Source: Paraburkholderia sp. SOS3
GTDB taxonomy: Bacteria > Pseudomonadota > Gammaproteobacteria > Burkholderiales > Burkholderiaceae
Assembly (NCBI RefSeq): GCF_001922345.1
Contig: NZ_CP018811.1
Span: 2,914,001-2,978,000 of the forward strand
Direction of reading: 5' to 3'
Length of the DNA: 64,000 bases
Positions 55,577 through 64,000 of this stretch are shown in pieces (position 1 is the stretch's first letter; each line of letters starts with the position of its first letter). Position numbers and translations under genes: made by a program. The notes under the pieces are model-generated. The model searched no databases and was not told the origin of the DNA. It was given only the letters and a program-made list of their open reading frames with translations.

Positions 55577-56356
55577 CTATTGCCACGCTTCCGGCCGGCC
55601 GCCGAGCGCGCTGCAGACGTCGATCGCAATCGTGCGCAGTTTGCCCTCCGCGATCGGGCCGGACAGCGCATAGCCCATTCCATCGTTGACCCAATAGAAG
55701 GTGCGGCGGTTGCCGTCGCGAAAGAGACGAAATGCCGTTTCGTCTTTCGGCACGCCGGTTACGTAGAGCGTGAGGCGTGCACCGGTCTGGTTCTCGTACA
55801 TGAATTGCGCGGCCGGCCCCGCTTCGCCGGGCAGAAGCCGCCCGCCGACCAGCGAGTAGCCGTATTCCTGAAGCGACGGGACCGAGAGCTGCCGGTTCAG
55901 ACGCTTCGACAGCCACGTAATCAGATGCTCTTCCTCGGCCGCTGCGACTTCGACCGGATGACGACGCTCCGGCGTATAGACCGCATACGCGATATCGGCG
56001 CGCCGTGCGAACGACATCGTGTCGCCGCCCACGAGTCGCGGCACGAGCGGCGCCGCGCCGAGCGCGAGTCCCGCGCCGGCGACGAGCCAGCACGCGGCGA
56101 TGCCCGCGCGCTGCCACCACGACGAACGCGACCGCAGGACCACGAATTGCGTGTCGTCGCGCGTCGTCGCTCCGCACAATGCGCGCAACGCCTCCTTCTG
56201 CGCGCGCCATGCGGCGACCTGCGCGGCCGCCTGCTCGTCGCGTTCGAGATGCTCTCGCACCGCGGCCGTGTCGTTCTCGCTCAGTTCGTTGTCGACGAAC
56301 GCCGACAGCATGCGCAGGTCGGGCGAGGATGCGGGATGGCGGGCGTCGTTGTTCAT
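55577..56356 (-). CDS. Anti-sigma factor, membrane-anchored
   Basis: The 259-residue protein has an N-terminal cytoplasmic anti-sigma domain (residues ~10-75, LSAFVDNELSENDTAAVREHL), a single membrane segment (~88-110, AGIAACWLVAGAGLALGAAPLV) and a periplasmic C-terminal domain. The zinc-binding HxxxCxxC of ZAS proteins is not present, so it is of the non-zinc type. It overlaps the sigma-factor gene by four bases (ATGA), which implies coupled translation and complex formation. Confidence 0.88.
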   Translation of the reverse strand: MNNDARHPASSPDLRMLSAFVDNELSENDTAAVREHLERDEQAAAQVAAWRAQKEALRALCGATTRDDTQFVVLRSRSSWWQRAGIAACWLVAGAGLALGAAPLVPRLVGGDTMSFARRADIAYAVYTPERRHPVEVAAAEEEHLITWLSKRLNRQLSVPSLQEYGYSLVGGRLLPGEAGPAAQFMYENQTGARLTLYVTGVPKDETAFRLFRDGNRRTFYWVNDGMGYALSGPIAEGKLRTIAIDVCSALGGRPEAWQ

Positions 56357-56898
56357 GAAGAATTTCTCACCACTTTCAGCGACGGGGACTTGTGCGGCTT
56401 TTCCTGCGAGTCTGGCCGATCAGGACCTTCGGTCAGCATCAGTCTCATCTGCTCGCGCGCGCGCGACAGTCGGGACATCACCGTTCCAACCGGCACGCCG
56501 AGCGCAATCGACGCTTCCTGATAACTGAACTCCTCGACGCAGACGAGCAGCACGACTTCGCGCTGCTCGACCGACAGACTGTAAAGCGCACGTTGCACGT
56601 CGCGCAATATCAGTCCGTCGACTTCGCCGCGCGGCGCCTCGAGGTTGCGCCACGGCGCGCTTTCCTCGTCGACGGCCACCTCGCGGCGCACGCGCAGCTG
56701 GTCGATATAGAGATGCCGGAGAATCGTAAGCAGCCACGCGCGCAGGTTGCTGTTCGGCCTGAACGCCTTCCAGCGGGCGAGCGCGCGCTCGGCCGTATCC
56801 TGAACCAGATCGTCCGCCCAAGCGTGATCTCCCGTCAGCGCGCGCGCGTATCGACGTAGCTGCGGGAGCCAGGATACGACCTCTGCTTCGAAACTCAC
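56353..56898 (-). CDS. ECF-family RNA polymerase sigma factor
   Basis: The 181-residue protein has sigma region 2 (~10-75, WADDLVQDTAERALARW and LRAWLLTILRHLYIDQLR) and region 4 (~105-165, FSYQEASIALGVPVGTVMSRLSRAREQ). A tail of ~20 residues follows. The start is GTG at 56898 with no strong ribosome binding site. It lies 30 bases after a small lipoprotein gene and overlaps its anti-sigma gene. The likely regulon includes its own operon. Confidence 0.93.
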   Translation of the reverse strand: MSFEAEVVSWLPQLRRYARALTGDHAWADDLVQDTAERALARWKAFRPNSNLRAWLLTILRHLYIDQLRVRREVAVDEESAPWRNLEAPRGEVDGLILRDVQRALYSLSVEQREVVLLVCVEEFSYQEASIALGVPVGTVMSRLSRAREQMRLMLTEGPDRPDSQEKPHKSPSLKVVRNSS

Positions 56899-56928
56899 CC
56901 GGCTGGCAAACCGCGCGTCATCTGCGGA

Positions 56929-57069
56929 TCAATATCCGCCGGAAGAACTGGAGCCGCTGCCGCCGCTCGCGCCGCCGCTGCCCATATCGCTGCAGCCGGT
57001 TGTCACAAGCGCCGCCGCGCCGAGCGCGACGAGCATGCAAAGGGTACTGACGAGTCGAGTCAACTTCAT
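56929..57069 (-). CDS. Small lipoprotein, 46 residues
   Basis: The peptide has a signal sequence with a clear lipobox (VTTGC) followed by a mature part of only about 20 residues, almost all Gly and Ser (SDMGSGGASGGSGSSSSGGY). GAGG precedes the ATG at 57069. It is the first gene of the sigma-factor operon, with the sigma gene 30 bases downstream. It may be an envelope sensor component or an output of the system; no family function is known. Confidence 0.7.
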   Translation of the reverse strand: MKLTRLVSTLCMLVALGAAALVTTGCSDMGSGGASGGSGSSSSGGY

Positions 57070-57439
57070 ATGAGCCTCTTCTTTGGGTACGGGCCGGGCG
57101 GCCTCGTGAACGGGGAACGGATATTCGTGGAACGTGAAAGCGGGACTGCACCTGAACAAAACGAGAGTTCCGCGCGATTTATTCCGTCCCGACCCGCCGT
57201 TTTTTAAAGTTATGCCAAATCGGTTACAGCGACGTCTTTTTCGCCTCTGGCCGCTCGCCGGGCAGTGCGTGACGATGTCGAATGCAAAGATTCGTAACGC
57301 AACGTTACACATCGTATTTAACGGATGCTTATGCGCGCGCAAGCCGTTATAGTGGTCGACAAGTTCGTCGATTAGTACGCGTATGTGCCGACCCATGTAG
57401 AATCCCGGCGAACAACCGCACTTCCACACACAATCGTCC
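57070..57439. other. 370-base divergent region upstream of hfq2 and the sigma operon
   Basis: It should hold promoters for the small lipoprotein operon (-) and the Hfq-like gene (+). An inverted repeat GTAACG-CAA-CGTTAC lies at 57294-57308, and TATAGT near 57347 could be a -10 element for the Hfq-like gene. No gene is supported. Confidence 0.4.
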
Positions 57440-57955
57440 ATGCCTTCCGCAGAATCGCACCCGCAAAACGACTTCATGAACGCCGCGCGCAAAGAAAGAA
57501 AGCGCGTCGAAATTTATCTCGTCAACGGTATCCGTCTGACGGGATGCATCGAGTCGTTCGATCAGTACCTCGTGATGCTGCGCACGCCTGTCGGGCTGCA
57601 GGGCATCTACAAGCGTGCCATCTCGACCATCCAGCTCGACACCGGCACGCGTCCGGGGCCTCGCGCCGGCCGGCCGTCGCATGGCGAGCATTCGTCGCGC
57701 GGACCGCATGGCTCGCACGGGTCGCATCGCGATTCGCCGCGCGAACCGCGCGAGTCGTATGGCGGCGGCGCGCCAGCATCATCTGAACGCTCGGGCTCCG
57801 ACACACCGGTCGTCGTCACGCGCCGCCGGCGTCTGTTCGGCGCGGGCTCGAGCGACAACCACGGCCACGGCAATAGCCACGGCAATAGCCACGGCAACAA
57901 CAACCACGGCAACAATCACGGCGGCTCGGGCAACAACAACAACAACAACGAATAA
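57440..57955 (+). CDS. hfq2: Hfq-like RNA chaperone with long C-terminal extension
   Basis: The first ~70 residues are an Sm-like fold with both Hfq signatures: [20 protein letters not shown] (Sm1) and [13 protein letters not shown] (Sm2; YKRAIST for the classical YKHAIST). Hfq hexamers pair small RNAs with mRNAs. The remaining ~100 residues are disordered-looking: Gly/Ser/Pro/His-rich, with a basic patch [11 protein letters not shown] and a tail of repeated HGNS and poly-Asn. This matches the second Hfq paralogue described in Burkholderia cenocepacia; the genome should also carry a normal-length hfq elsewhere. It is divergent from the sigma-factor operon. Confidence 0.9.
   Translation: MPSAESHPQNDFMNAARKERKRVEIYLVNGIRLTGCIESFDQYLVMLRTPVGLQGIYKRAISTIQLDTGTRPGPRAGRPSHGEHSSRGPHGSHGSHRDSPREPRESYGGGAPASSERSGSDTPVVVTRRRRLFGAGSSDNHGHGNSHGNSHGNNNHGNNHGGSGNNNNNNE
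57867..57950 (+). repeat. Tandem low-complexity repeats at the 3' end of hfq2
   Basis: Units of 12 bases (GGCAATAGCCAC and variants) followed by AAC runs encode the His/Gly/Asn tail. The region is prone to copy-number change. Confidence 0.75.
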
Positions 57956-57968
57956 CCGCAAAGCGCGC

Positions 57969-58199
57969 CTAGCCGTTCGGTCCGGCGAGGCGCTTGAGCA
58001 TCCGCTCGATGCGCATCCCTTGCTGGTGCGTAAGCTGGTAACTTCCCTGAACCGCCAGCACACGACGGCGCCAGTACTGGGCGTCGAACATGTCGAGCAT
58101 GGGTTGCCGCGTCGCCCACTCCAGATGCTCGAGTTCCGCGTCCACCACATGGGACGCATTCCAGCGCGGTATTCGGTCCGACCCGTCCGTCTCCACCAT
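57969..58199 (-). CDS. Small hypothetical protein, 76 residues
   Basis: The product is not recognised. It looks like a real soluble protein: balanced composition, predicted helices (AELEHLEWATRQPMLDMF, DAQYWRRRVLAV) and a Lys/Arg-rich end (GMRIERMLKRL). GAGGTGAG lies just before the ATG. It is convergent with hfq2, with only about a dozen bases between the two stops. Confidence 0.6.
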   Translation of the reverse strand: MVETDGSDRIPRWNASHVVDAELEHLEWATRQPMLDMFDAQYWRRRVLAVQGSYQLTHQQGMRIERMLKRLAGPNG

Positions 58200-58711
<512 letters not shown>

Positions 58712-58856
58712 GCGGAACCGGCCGGGCCTATCACCTCAGCCAAGTGCTACGCGCCCGAGGCGGTGCTGACCGCCCGGCGCCACTGCAGCGCAGATCCGGC
58801 AGCACGCCGTAGCGCAGCGCATTCAGCAAGCACGTGCACTACTACGGCGCGTGCGA

Positions 58857-59579
58857 TCAACGAATTGGCAGGCCGCTGTCCAACTGGCGCTGCAATTCGC
58901 GCACCTGGCGCTGCGTATCGCGCAGCTGGGCTTGTGCCTGCGTCTTCTGTTGCTGCAACGCGCTCGCTTCGGCGCGGTTCTGCGCCTGCTGGCTGTTCAC
59001 GATCGTCTGCTGCTGGCGTGCGATCGACAGGTCGGCCTGCAACCGGTTCGCGCGGTCCTGTGACAATTCGATCAGGTGATCCGTGAACGCCTTTTGCGCT
59101 TCGAGCTTCGTGCGCCGGATTTCGACTTCGGACAGTTGCGCGGTCTGGCGCACGAAGTCGCGATAGATCATCTCGGCACGCTGATCGTCGGAGGTCTTGA
59201 TCACACGCCAGAAGTTTTTCTTCTGGAAGAGCGCGACGTAGTACGTCACTTCCTTGCCGTAGAACATCAGGCTCGCGCCATAACTGCCGTTGTACGTCGT
59301 GCGCATTTCGGTCAGATCGGGGCCGTGGATCATCTGTTGCAGTTCCGCCACATTGCCTGTAGCGGACTGCTTTGCCTCGTCTGGCGTCAGCGCAATCGTT
59401 TGACCCGACGGGACGGACGAAGCCGCCAGCGTGTCCGGCTGCGCCGCCGCTGTCGTTTCCACGGCCGCCCCGCTCGCGGCACTGTCCGACACCGCTTCCT
59501 GCGCAAAGGCGGCCTGCATTCCCCCGGTCGCGATCAATACCGACAGCACGATCTGCCGGGCTTTCGACTTCTGGTCCAT
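58857..59579 (-). CDS. Exported DUF2968-family protein
   Basis: The 240-residue protein has a signal peptide (QIVLSVLIATGGMQAAFAQ, cleavage ~residue 27), an Ala/Ser/Thr-rich linker, a DUF2968 core (~75-150, LQQMIHGPDLTEMRTTYNGSYGAS, FYGKEVTYYVALFQKKNFWR) and a long C-terminal coiled coil (~160-235, rich in Gln and Ala heptads). The family is largely confined to Burkholderia and relatives and has no known function. It probably sits in the periplasm. Confidence 0.85.
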   Translation of the reverse strand: MDQKSKARQIVLSVLIATGGMQAAFAQEAVSDSAASGAAVETTAAAQPDTLAASSVPSGQTIALTPDEAKQSATGNVAELQQMIHGPDLTEMRTTYNGSYGASLMFYGKEVTYYVALFQKKNFWRVIKTSDDQRAEMIYRDFVRQTAQLSEVEIRRTKLEAQKAFTDHLIELSQDRANRLQADLSIARQQQTIVNSQQAQNRAEASALQQQKTQAQAQLRDTQRQVRELQRQLDSGLPIR

Positions 59580-60732
59580 GTAATTCCTGCTTTGAACAGT
59601 TTTTTGTTTTCACCCAATCGTCTCATTATTACTCAGTTTCTCGCGTTTCGGGTTCATCGTCGAAAATTTGATACTTCCTCATCTTCTTCTCTCGCACCTT
59701 GGAACGAGCGCCGAGGTGTCGCGCCGCGAGTGGCGCCGGCAGCGGTTCGCGTTCGACGCTGCCCGCATGCGGTTTCGCTCGTTGATATCGCGCTTGCCGC
59801 GGTCGATCGGCACTTCAGCCGCGGCGCGCCGGATGCCTGCCGACCGTTGCGTGCACGCGTCAGAAGACGCTGCAGCGCATCGCGTTCCGCGCGCGGGCGA
59901 GAGGCACTTTCACGCCGATCCGAGTCATCGCGTTGTGAAGTTCGCTGACGTTGCCGGAAAAGCGGGAACACCGATCGCATCAACCAGCCGATAACGGCAT
60001 ACCGGACGACGTCCGAGTCGCCCGACGCCCGTCGTCGACGCAATCAACGACGTGCAAGGGTTGTCGCGGAGTAACCGCCTTGCCGATGTCGCGACCGCGC
60101 TCGCACTGTCCACTGTCTATTCGAGCATGAGCGGGTCGATACTGGCACCGGCATCGCTTTCAATCGCCCCGGCCGCTCGGCGTCTGCAGGCGATCGCGAA
60201 AACGGACTGGCGTCACCCGGTCGGCAGTCGGACGTCTCGTCTCCATGCCAAAGAGGCGCGCCGATGCTCGAACGTCGTCACAGTCGGGGCAGTGCCGAAC
60301 GATGGCAATCGACAAGGCGACGGTCGATGCTTCGCACTACCAGGGCATCATTACTCGCATTGCGGCATGCCCATCGATCCGGCGTCCGCGGGTCGAAGAC
60401 ACACGTCGGCCATCCGTCCGTCAACTGCGGATCGATGTCGCAGCTTGTATCTCTCGAACCGAATAACGCCGGCATCGCGGGCGGGCGATTAGAAGACTTC
60501 CTATCAGACAGCGCGCGTCCTCTAACGTATTCTGCGACATCGACCGAACCGGCCCGCAGCGAAGCCGGTTCGCGCGGCACGCTGCACGCGTAGAAGCAAG
60601 CGCACAAACGAAAGGCCGAAAGAAGCCTCCCGCGAATGTGATTCACAATGCATCCGGCCGAGATGACTGGGAAATGACCAACGCGGACCAACGCGTCTCG
60701 CCTTCGCGACGATACGAACAAGGAGCACAGCA
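59580..60732. other. 1.15-kb region without a convincing gene
   Basis: The first ~120 bases are AT-richer and probably carry the DUF2968 promoter. Open frames on both strands are Arg-rich and lack ribosome binding sites. ATTAGAAGACTTCCTATCAG (60488-60507) resembles the palindrome at 906-923. No IS ends or RNA gene are recognised. Confidence 0.45.
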
Positions 60733-61197
60733 ATGACGCAATTCTCTGGTCGCGCCCTGCGCAACGCGACCCTGGCCGGTGTGCTGTTCGCAAGCGCCGC
60801 TGCTGCGTTTGCACAAAGCAGCAGCCCGGTCGGCATGTGGCAGACCGTCGACGATCATACGCATCAGCCCAAGGCGATCGTGCAGATCACGCAGGACGAG
60901 AACGGCACGCTAACCGGCAAGGTGATCAAGGGGCTCAACCCGAACGAGCCGCCCGGCCGCCGGTGCACCGCATGTACCGACGCGCGCAAGGATCAGCCGA
61001 TCATCGGGATGACGATCATCGACGATATGAAAAAGGACGGCGACGGCTGGGACGGCGGGCAGATCCTCGACCCCGACAACGGCAAGGTCTACCGCTGCAA
61101 GATGCACACCGAAGACGGCGGACAGAAGCTTGTCGTGCGCGGCTATATCGGCATCTCGCTGCTCGGCCGGTCGCAGACGTGGATTCGTGAGCAATGA
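60733..61197 (+). CDS. Exported DUF2147-family protein
   Basis: The 154-residue protein has a signal peptide (ATLAGVLFASAAAAFAQ, cleavage ~residue 28) and a DUF2147 domain (~33-153) with GMWQTVDDHTHQPKAIVQI at its start, a Cys pair (RRCTACTDA), GQILDPDNGKVYRCKM and RGYIGISLLGRSQTWIR. The fold is an eight-stranded beta barrel of unknown function, thought to be periplasmic. AAGGAGCA precedes the ATG. It is followed by a terminator-like hairpin. Confidence 0.88.
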   Translation: MTQFSGRALRNATLAGVLFASAAAAFAQSSSPVGMWQTVDDHTHQPKAIVQITQDENGTLTGKVIKGLNPNEPPGRRCTACTDARKDQPIIGMTIIDDMKKDGDGWDGGQILDPDNGKVYRCKMHTEDGGQKLVVRGYIGISLLGRSQTWIREQ

Positions 61198-61233
61198 GCG
61201 ATCGGCACGTGCGATGCCTTCGCGTATGAAAAA

Positions 61234-61260
61234 CGGCCGGCGGTATGGACCTGCCGGCCG
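61234..61260 (+). terminator. Hairpin after the DUF2147 gene
   Basis: Arms CGGCCGGC (61234-61241) and GCCGGCCG (61253-61260) are preceded by AAAA and followed by a C/T-rich run, 36 bases past the stop. This is a moderate match to an intrinsic terminator. Confidence 0.5.
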
Positions 61261-61332
61261 GCTGCTTCTTCAAAGGAAATGCGCTTTGCGCGACTCGCGT
61301 CGTTCGACTGACTGCCTGGCGTCGCGCATCCG

Positions 61333-61761
61333 TCACGCCGCGTGCTTGAGCGAGCCGCCATATTCGTACACCGGCGCACTGGACGGCGCCTGTGCGTACT
61401 CGACAGGCGCTGCGGCAACGGATAGTTCGTCCGCCTGACCCGCGACATGTACGCGCATGCGCGCTTCGATCGAGTTGCACAAGTCCGTGCCCGCCGCGCC
61501 GAACAGTTGCTCGAGCATGCGCTTGAGCACGCCCGACTGATGCCACGCCTTGAAGCGGCGATGGCAGGTTTGATACGACGGGTATTTGCGCGGCATGGCG
61601 GACCACGTAGCGCCGCTGTACATCACCCACAGCACGCCGTTGAGCACGGCCCGGGTGTTGGCAAGAGGCCGGCCGCGCAGTTCGGAACGCGGCCGTAGTT
61701 CAGGAAGCAGCGGCGCGACGCGCAGCCACTCTTCATCGGTTAGATCACGGTATGGGGTCAA
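61333..61761 (-). CDS. DUF4096 (IS5-type) transposase N-domain protein, possibly domesticated
   Basis: The 142-residue protein starts with the DNA-binding domain found at the N-terminus of many IS5-family transposases (LTDEEWLRVAPLLPE, GRPLANTRAVLNGVLWVMYS, WSAMPRKYPSYQTCHRRFKAW). The DDE catalytic domain is absent; instead a ~55-residue unrelated tail follows (ARMRVHVAGQADELSVAAAP...). A strong AAGGAGGA site (61766-61773) precedes a TTG at 61761, which I take as start; a GTG at 61809 in the same frame lacks one. I see no terminal inverted repeats or target duplications, so this is either a decayed element or a retained DNA-binding protein. Confidence 0.65.
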   Translation of the reverse strand: MTPYRDLTDEEWLRVAPLLPELRPRSELRGRPLANTRAVLNGVLWVMYSGATWSAMPRKYPSYQTCHRRFKAWHQSGVLKRMLEQLFGAAGTDLCNSIEARMRVHVAGQADELSVAAAPVEYAQAPSSAPVYEYGGSLKHAA

Positions 61762-61908
61762 GGTATCCTCCTTCGTCGATACCCGACGACGATATCGACT
61801 GACCCACACACCGAATATCAGAACAATCCGAATCTTGAAAATGCGACGCGTCCCGACGCCATTCGGCGCAACGCGCCGCGCGTTATCTCGTTCAGTTGAA
61901 TTCCATCA

Positions 61909-63006
61909 CTACGTAAGCGATGTGTCGACGGTACGCCGTGGCGTATCCAGATATTCCTTCGATTGCATTTCGACGATGCGCGACACGGTCCGCGTGAACT
62001 CGTTCGCCATCGGCCCTTCCACGTAGAGCTGTTCGGGCGGGACCGCCGCCGACATCAGCAGTTTCACCTTGTGGTCGTAGAACACGTCGATGAGCCACGT
62101 GAAGCGGCGCGCTTCCGACTGCATGCGCGGCGTCATTTGCGGCACGTCGGAAAGGATCACCGCATGAAAGCGCGAGGCGAGCTCCAGATAGTCGTTCTGC
62201 GAGCGCGGACCGCCGCACAGCGTCGCGAAATCGAACCAGACGACGCCGTCCGCGCGGCGCAGCGCCTTCAGCTCGCGCTTTTCGATATGCAGCAGCGGAC
62301 TTTCGTCGGGCACCGCGGCGAGTCGCGCGTAGGCATCGCGCAACGCCTTGTCGGCGGCGGCGCCAAGCGGCGTGAGATAGACCTCGACCTGCGACAGCGT
62401 GCGCTGACGGTAATCGACACCCGCATCGACGTTGATCACATCGAGCTTGCTCTTGATCAGCTCGATCGCGGGCAGCATGCGGTCGCGGTGCAAACCGTCC
62501 GGATACAGCGTATCGGGGTCGTAGTTGGACGTCATCACGAACTGCACGCCGTTCGTAAACAGCCGGTCGAGCAGGCGGTACAGGATCATCGCATCGGCAA
62601 TGTCCGACACGTGGAATTCGTCGAAGCAGATGAGCCGGTAGCGCTTCGCGATCCGGCGTGCGAGTTCGTCGAGCGGATCGGCCTGCCCTTTCAGCTCGTC
62701 GAGTTCGCGATGCACTTCGCGCATGAATTCGTGGAAGTGCAGGCGTGTCTTGCGCGTGAGCGGCACGATCATATAGAAGCTGTCCATCAGGAAGCTCTTG
62801 CCGCGGCCCACGCCGCCCCACATGTAGACGCCGCGCGGCAAGTCCGGATGCATGATCAGCTTCATGAACGCATTCGGCCGGCGCGCCTTGTACGCCACCC
62901 ACTCTTCATAGCATCGCTGCAGACGATCGACTGCCGCGCGTTGCGCAGGGTCGGACTGATAACCCCGAGTCTGCAGCTCGTTTTCGTAGTATTCGGTGAC
63001 GTTCAT
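61909..63006 (-). CDS. zapE: Cell-division-associated ATPase ZapE (AFG1-like)
   Basis: The 365-residue P-loop ATPase has Walker A GGVGRGKSFLMD (~residues 65-76), Walker B YRLICFDEFHVSDIADAMI (~127-145), sensor sequence VMTSNYDP and a C-terminal helical region. Bacterial ZapE acts on the FtsZ ring; the eukaryotic homologue AFG1 acts in mitochondrial protein turnover. The start MNVTEYY at 63006 matches the family. It follows lpd on the same strand, an arrangement common in Burkholderia. Confidence 0.93.
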   Translation of the reverse strand: MNVTEYYENELQTRGYQSDPAQRAAVDRLQRCYEEWVAYKARRPNAFMKLIMHPDLPRGVYMWGGVGRGKSFLMDSFYMIVPLTRKTRLHFHEFMREVHRELDELKGQADPLDELARRIAKRYRLICFDEFHVSDIADAMILYRLLDRLFTNGVQFVMTSNYDPDTLYPDGLHRDRMLPAIELIKSKLDVINVDAGVDYRQRTLSQVEVYLTPLGAAADKALRDAYARLAAVPDESPLLHIEKRELKALRRADGVVWFDFATLCGGPRSQNDYLELASRFHAVILSDVPQMTPRMQSEARRFTWLIDVFYDHKVKLLMSAAVPPEQLYVEGPMANEFTRTVSRIVEMQSKEYLDTPRRTVDTSLT

Positions 63007-63066
63007 CGTGTGCGGCTTGTGTAGCTCATGTGACTTGTGCGATCGACGCACTTGCACAGCAGATAA

Positions 63067-63105
63067 GACGAAGGCGGGAGGGTTCGCACCCTGCCCGCCT
63101 TCGTC
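63067..63105 (-). repeat. Intercistronic hairpin between lpd and zapE
   Basis: Perfect 12-base arms (GACGAAGGCGGG and CCCGCCTTCGTC) enclose a 15-base loop. There is no T-tract on the minus strand, so it may stabilise or process the mRNA, or partly terminate transcription between lpd and zapE. Confidence 0.6.
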
Positions 63106-63140
63106 GTGATACCCAATGCGAGGAATCGGGCTCTTCGGAC

Positions 63141-64000
63141 TTACATGTTCAGCGCGCGCTTGTCGACGGCGAGCGCCGCTTCACGCATCACCTCGGACAG
63201 CGACGGATGCGGATGGCAAATGCGGCCGATATCTTCCGACGCGGCCTTGAACTCCATCGCCACCACGGCTTCCGCGATCAGATCGGACGCGTTCGCCGAA
63301 ATGATATGCACGCCGAGCAGCTCGTCGGTCTTCGCGTCGGCGATCATCTTGACGAAACCGTCGGCTTTATTGATGCCGAGTGCGCGACCATTCGCCATGA
63401 ACGGGAACTGGCCCGTCTTGATCTCGCGGCCTTCGGCCTTCAGCTGCTGCTCGGTCTTGCCGACCCATGCGATTTCCGGCTCGGTGTAGATCACCCACGG
63501 AATGCAGTTGTAGTCGATATGCGGCTTCTGCCCGTCGATGATTTCGGCGACCAGCACGCCTTCGTCTTCGGCCTTGTGGGCGAGCATCGGACCGCGCACG
63601 ACATCGCCGATCGCGTAGACGTTCGGCACGCTCGTCGCGCAGTGATCGTCGACGTCGATAAAGCCGCGCTCGTTCGCCTTCAGGCCGATCGCCTCGAGAC
63701 CGAGATTGTCGGTATTCGGCACGCGGCCGATCGACACGATCAGGCGGTCGGCGTCGAGCGTCTGCGCGTTGCCGTCCTTGTCCGTATAAGCGATCGACAC
63801 GCTGTTCGCAGTGGTCTTCACTTCGCCCACCTTCACGCCGACGTGAATGTCGAGGCCCTGCTTCCTGAACTGCTTGGCGGCTTCCTTCGCGAGCGCCTGG
63901 TCGGCCGCGCCGAGGAACTCGGGCAGCGCTTCGAGCACGGTCACGTCGGCGCCGAGACGCCGCCACACCGAGCCGAGTTCCAGACCGATCACGCCCGCGC
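63141..64000 (-). CDS. lpd: Dihydrolipoyl dehydrogenase, 3' part (cut by window end)
   Basis: This is the C-terminal ~286 residues of the E3 flavoenzyme that re-oxidises dihydrolipoamide with NAD. The NAD-binding domain begins at the window edge ([20 protein letters not shown]). It continues with [15 protein letters not shown], the FAD-contacting [20 protein letters not shown] and the dimerisation domain ending [16 protein letters not shown], whose His/Glu pair is the catalytic base. The redox CxxxxC motif lies beyond the window. The neighbour zapE suggests the oxoglutarate dehydrogenase copy (odhL). Confidence 0.95.
   Translation of the reverse strand, partial: AGVIGLELGSVWRRLGADVTVLEALPEFLGAADQALAKEAAKQFRKQGLDIHVGVKVGEVKTTANSVSIAYTDKDGNAQTLDADRLIVSIGRVPNTDNLGLEAIGLKANERGFIDVDDHCATSVPNVYAIGDVVRGPMLAHKAEDEGVLVAEIIDGQKPHIDYNCIPWVIYTEPEIAWVGKTEQQLKAEGREIKTGQFPFMANGRALGINKADGFVKMIADAKTDELLGVHIISANASDLIAEAVVAMEFKAASEDIGRICHPHPSLSEVMREAALAVDKRALNM

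Noticed and set aside
57867..57950. Repeats at the hfq2 3' end as a CRISPR-like array
   Set aside because: The units are about 12 bases, in frame, without spacers, and encode a His/Gly/Asn tail. They are coding low-complexity repeats.
60052..60492. Open frame of 146 codons in the DUF2968-DUF2147 gap
   Set aside because: Composition is random-looking, with no start signal and no motif.

Overview
This is a GC-rich chromosomal stretch of a Burkholderia-type betaproteobacterium (Burkholderia, Paraburkholderia, Trinickia or a close relative). The evidence is an hfq2-type paralogue, DUF2968 and DUF2147 proteins, the lpd-zapE tail of an oxoglutarate dehydrogenase operon, and the overall codon and GC character. 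No phage, CRISPR array, plasmid or integrase gene is visible. The species cannot be fixed from the sequence alone.

Layout. (1) 85-2801: a GntR/FCD sugar-acid-type repressor, 1.2 kb with no convincing gene, and a Crp-family regulator. (2) 3136-17862: a compact natural-product locus on the + strand. It holds a Sfp-type phosphopantetheinyl transferase, a 3352-residue hybrid NRPS/PKS (A-PCP-KS-AT-ACP-aminotransferase-C-A-PCP), a separate condensation-thioesterase protein with unusual catalytic residues, and an exported SGNH hydrolase. I do not recognise its product. (3) 17885-20604: an HD-domain hydrolase, a GlxA-type AraC regulator and a beta-carbonic-anhydrase-like enzyme, with shared repeats in their upstream regions. 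(4) 20641-40534: a Wzx/Wzy-type exopolysaccharide locus. It has a priming phosphoglycosyltransferase, Wza and Wzc homologues, four GT4-type and one GT2-type glycosyltransferase, polymerase, flippase, an OafA-type acyltransferase, an exported glycoside hydrolase and ManC. (5) 40790-49030: housekeeping genes (rpiA, an AmiD-like amidase, rlmB, rnr), two nearly identical tRNA-Leu(CAG) genes each with its own promoter and terminator, a broken hipA homologue and an MFS carboxylate carrier. (6) 49345-58711: a FadD-like ligase, a DUF1571 protein, an ECF sigma/anti-sigma operon carrying a His/Gly-rich exported protein and a vanillyl-alcohol-oxidase-family flavoenzyme, hfq2 and small proteins. (7) 58857-64000: DUF2968 and DUF2147 proteins, a transposase-derived DUF4096 protein, zapE and the 3' part of lpd.

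How the genes fit together. In the NRPS/PKS locus the transferase would arm four carrier domains. The assembly line would load an amino acid (valine-like code by eye), extend it once with malonyl-CoA, turn the beta-keto group into an amine, add glycine and pass the chain to the C-TE protein. With no ketoreductase present, this logic predicts a beta,gamma-diamino acid joined to glycine. In the exopolysaccharide locus the genes cover priming, chain assembly, flipping, polymerisation, export and GDP-mannose supply, but they lie in several opposing transcription units.

Limits: all family calls are by eye from motifs. Adenylation specificities, promoter calls and operators are inferences.
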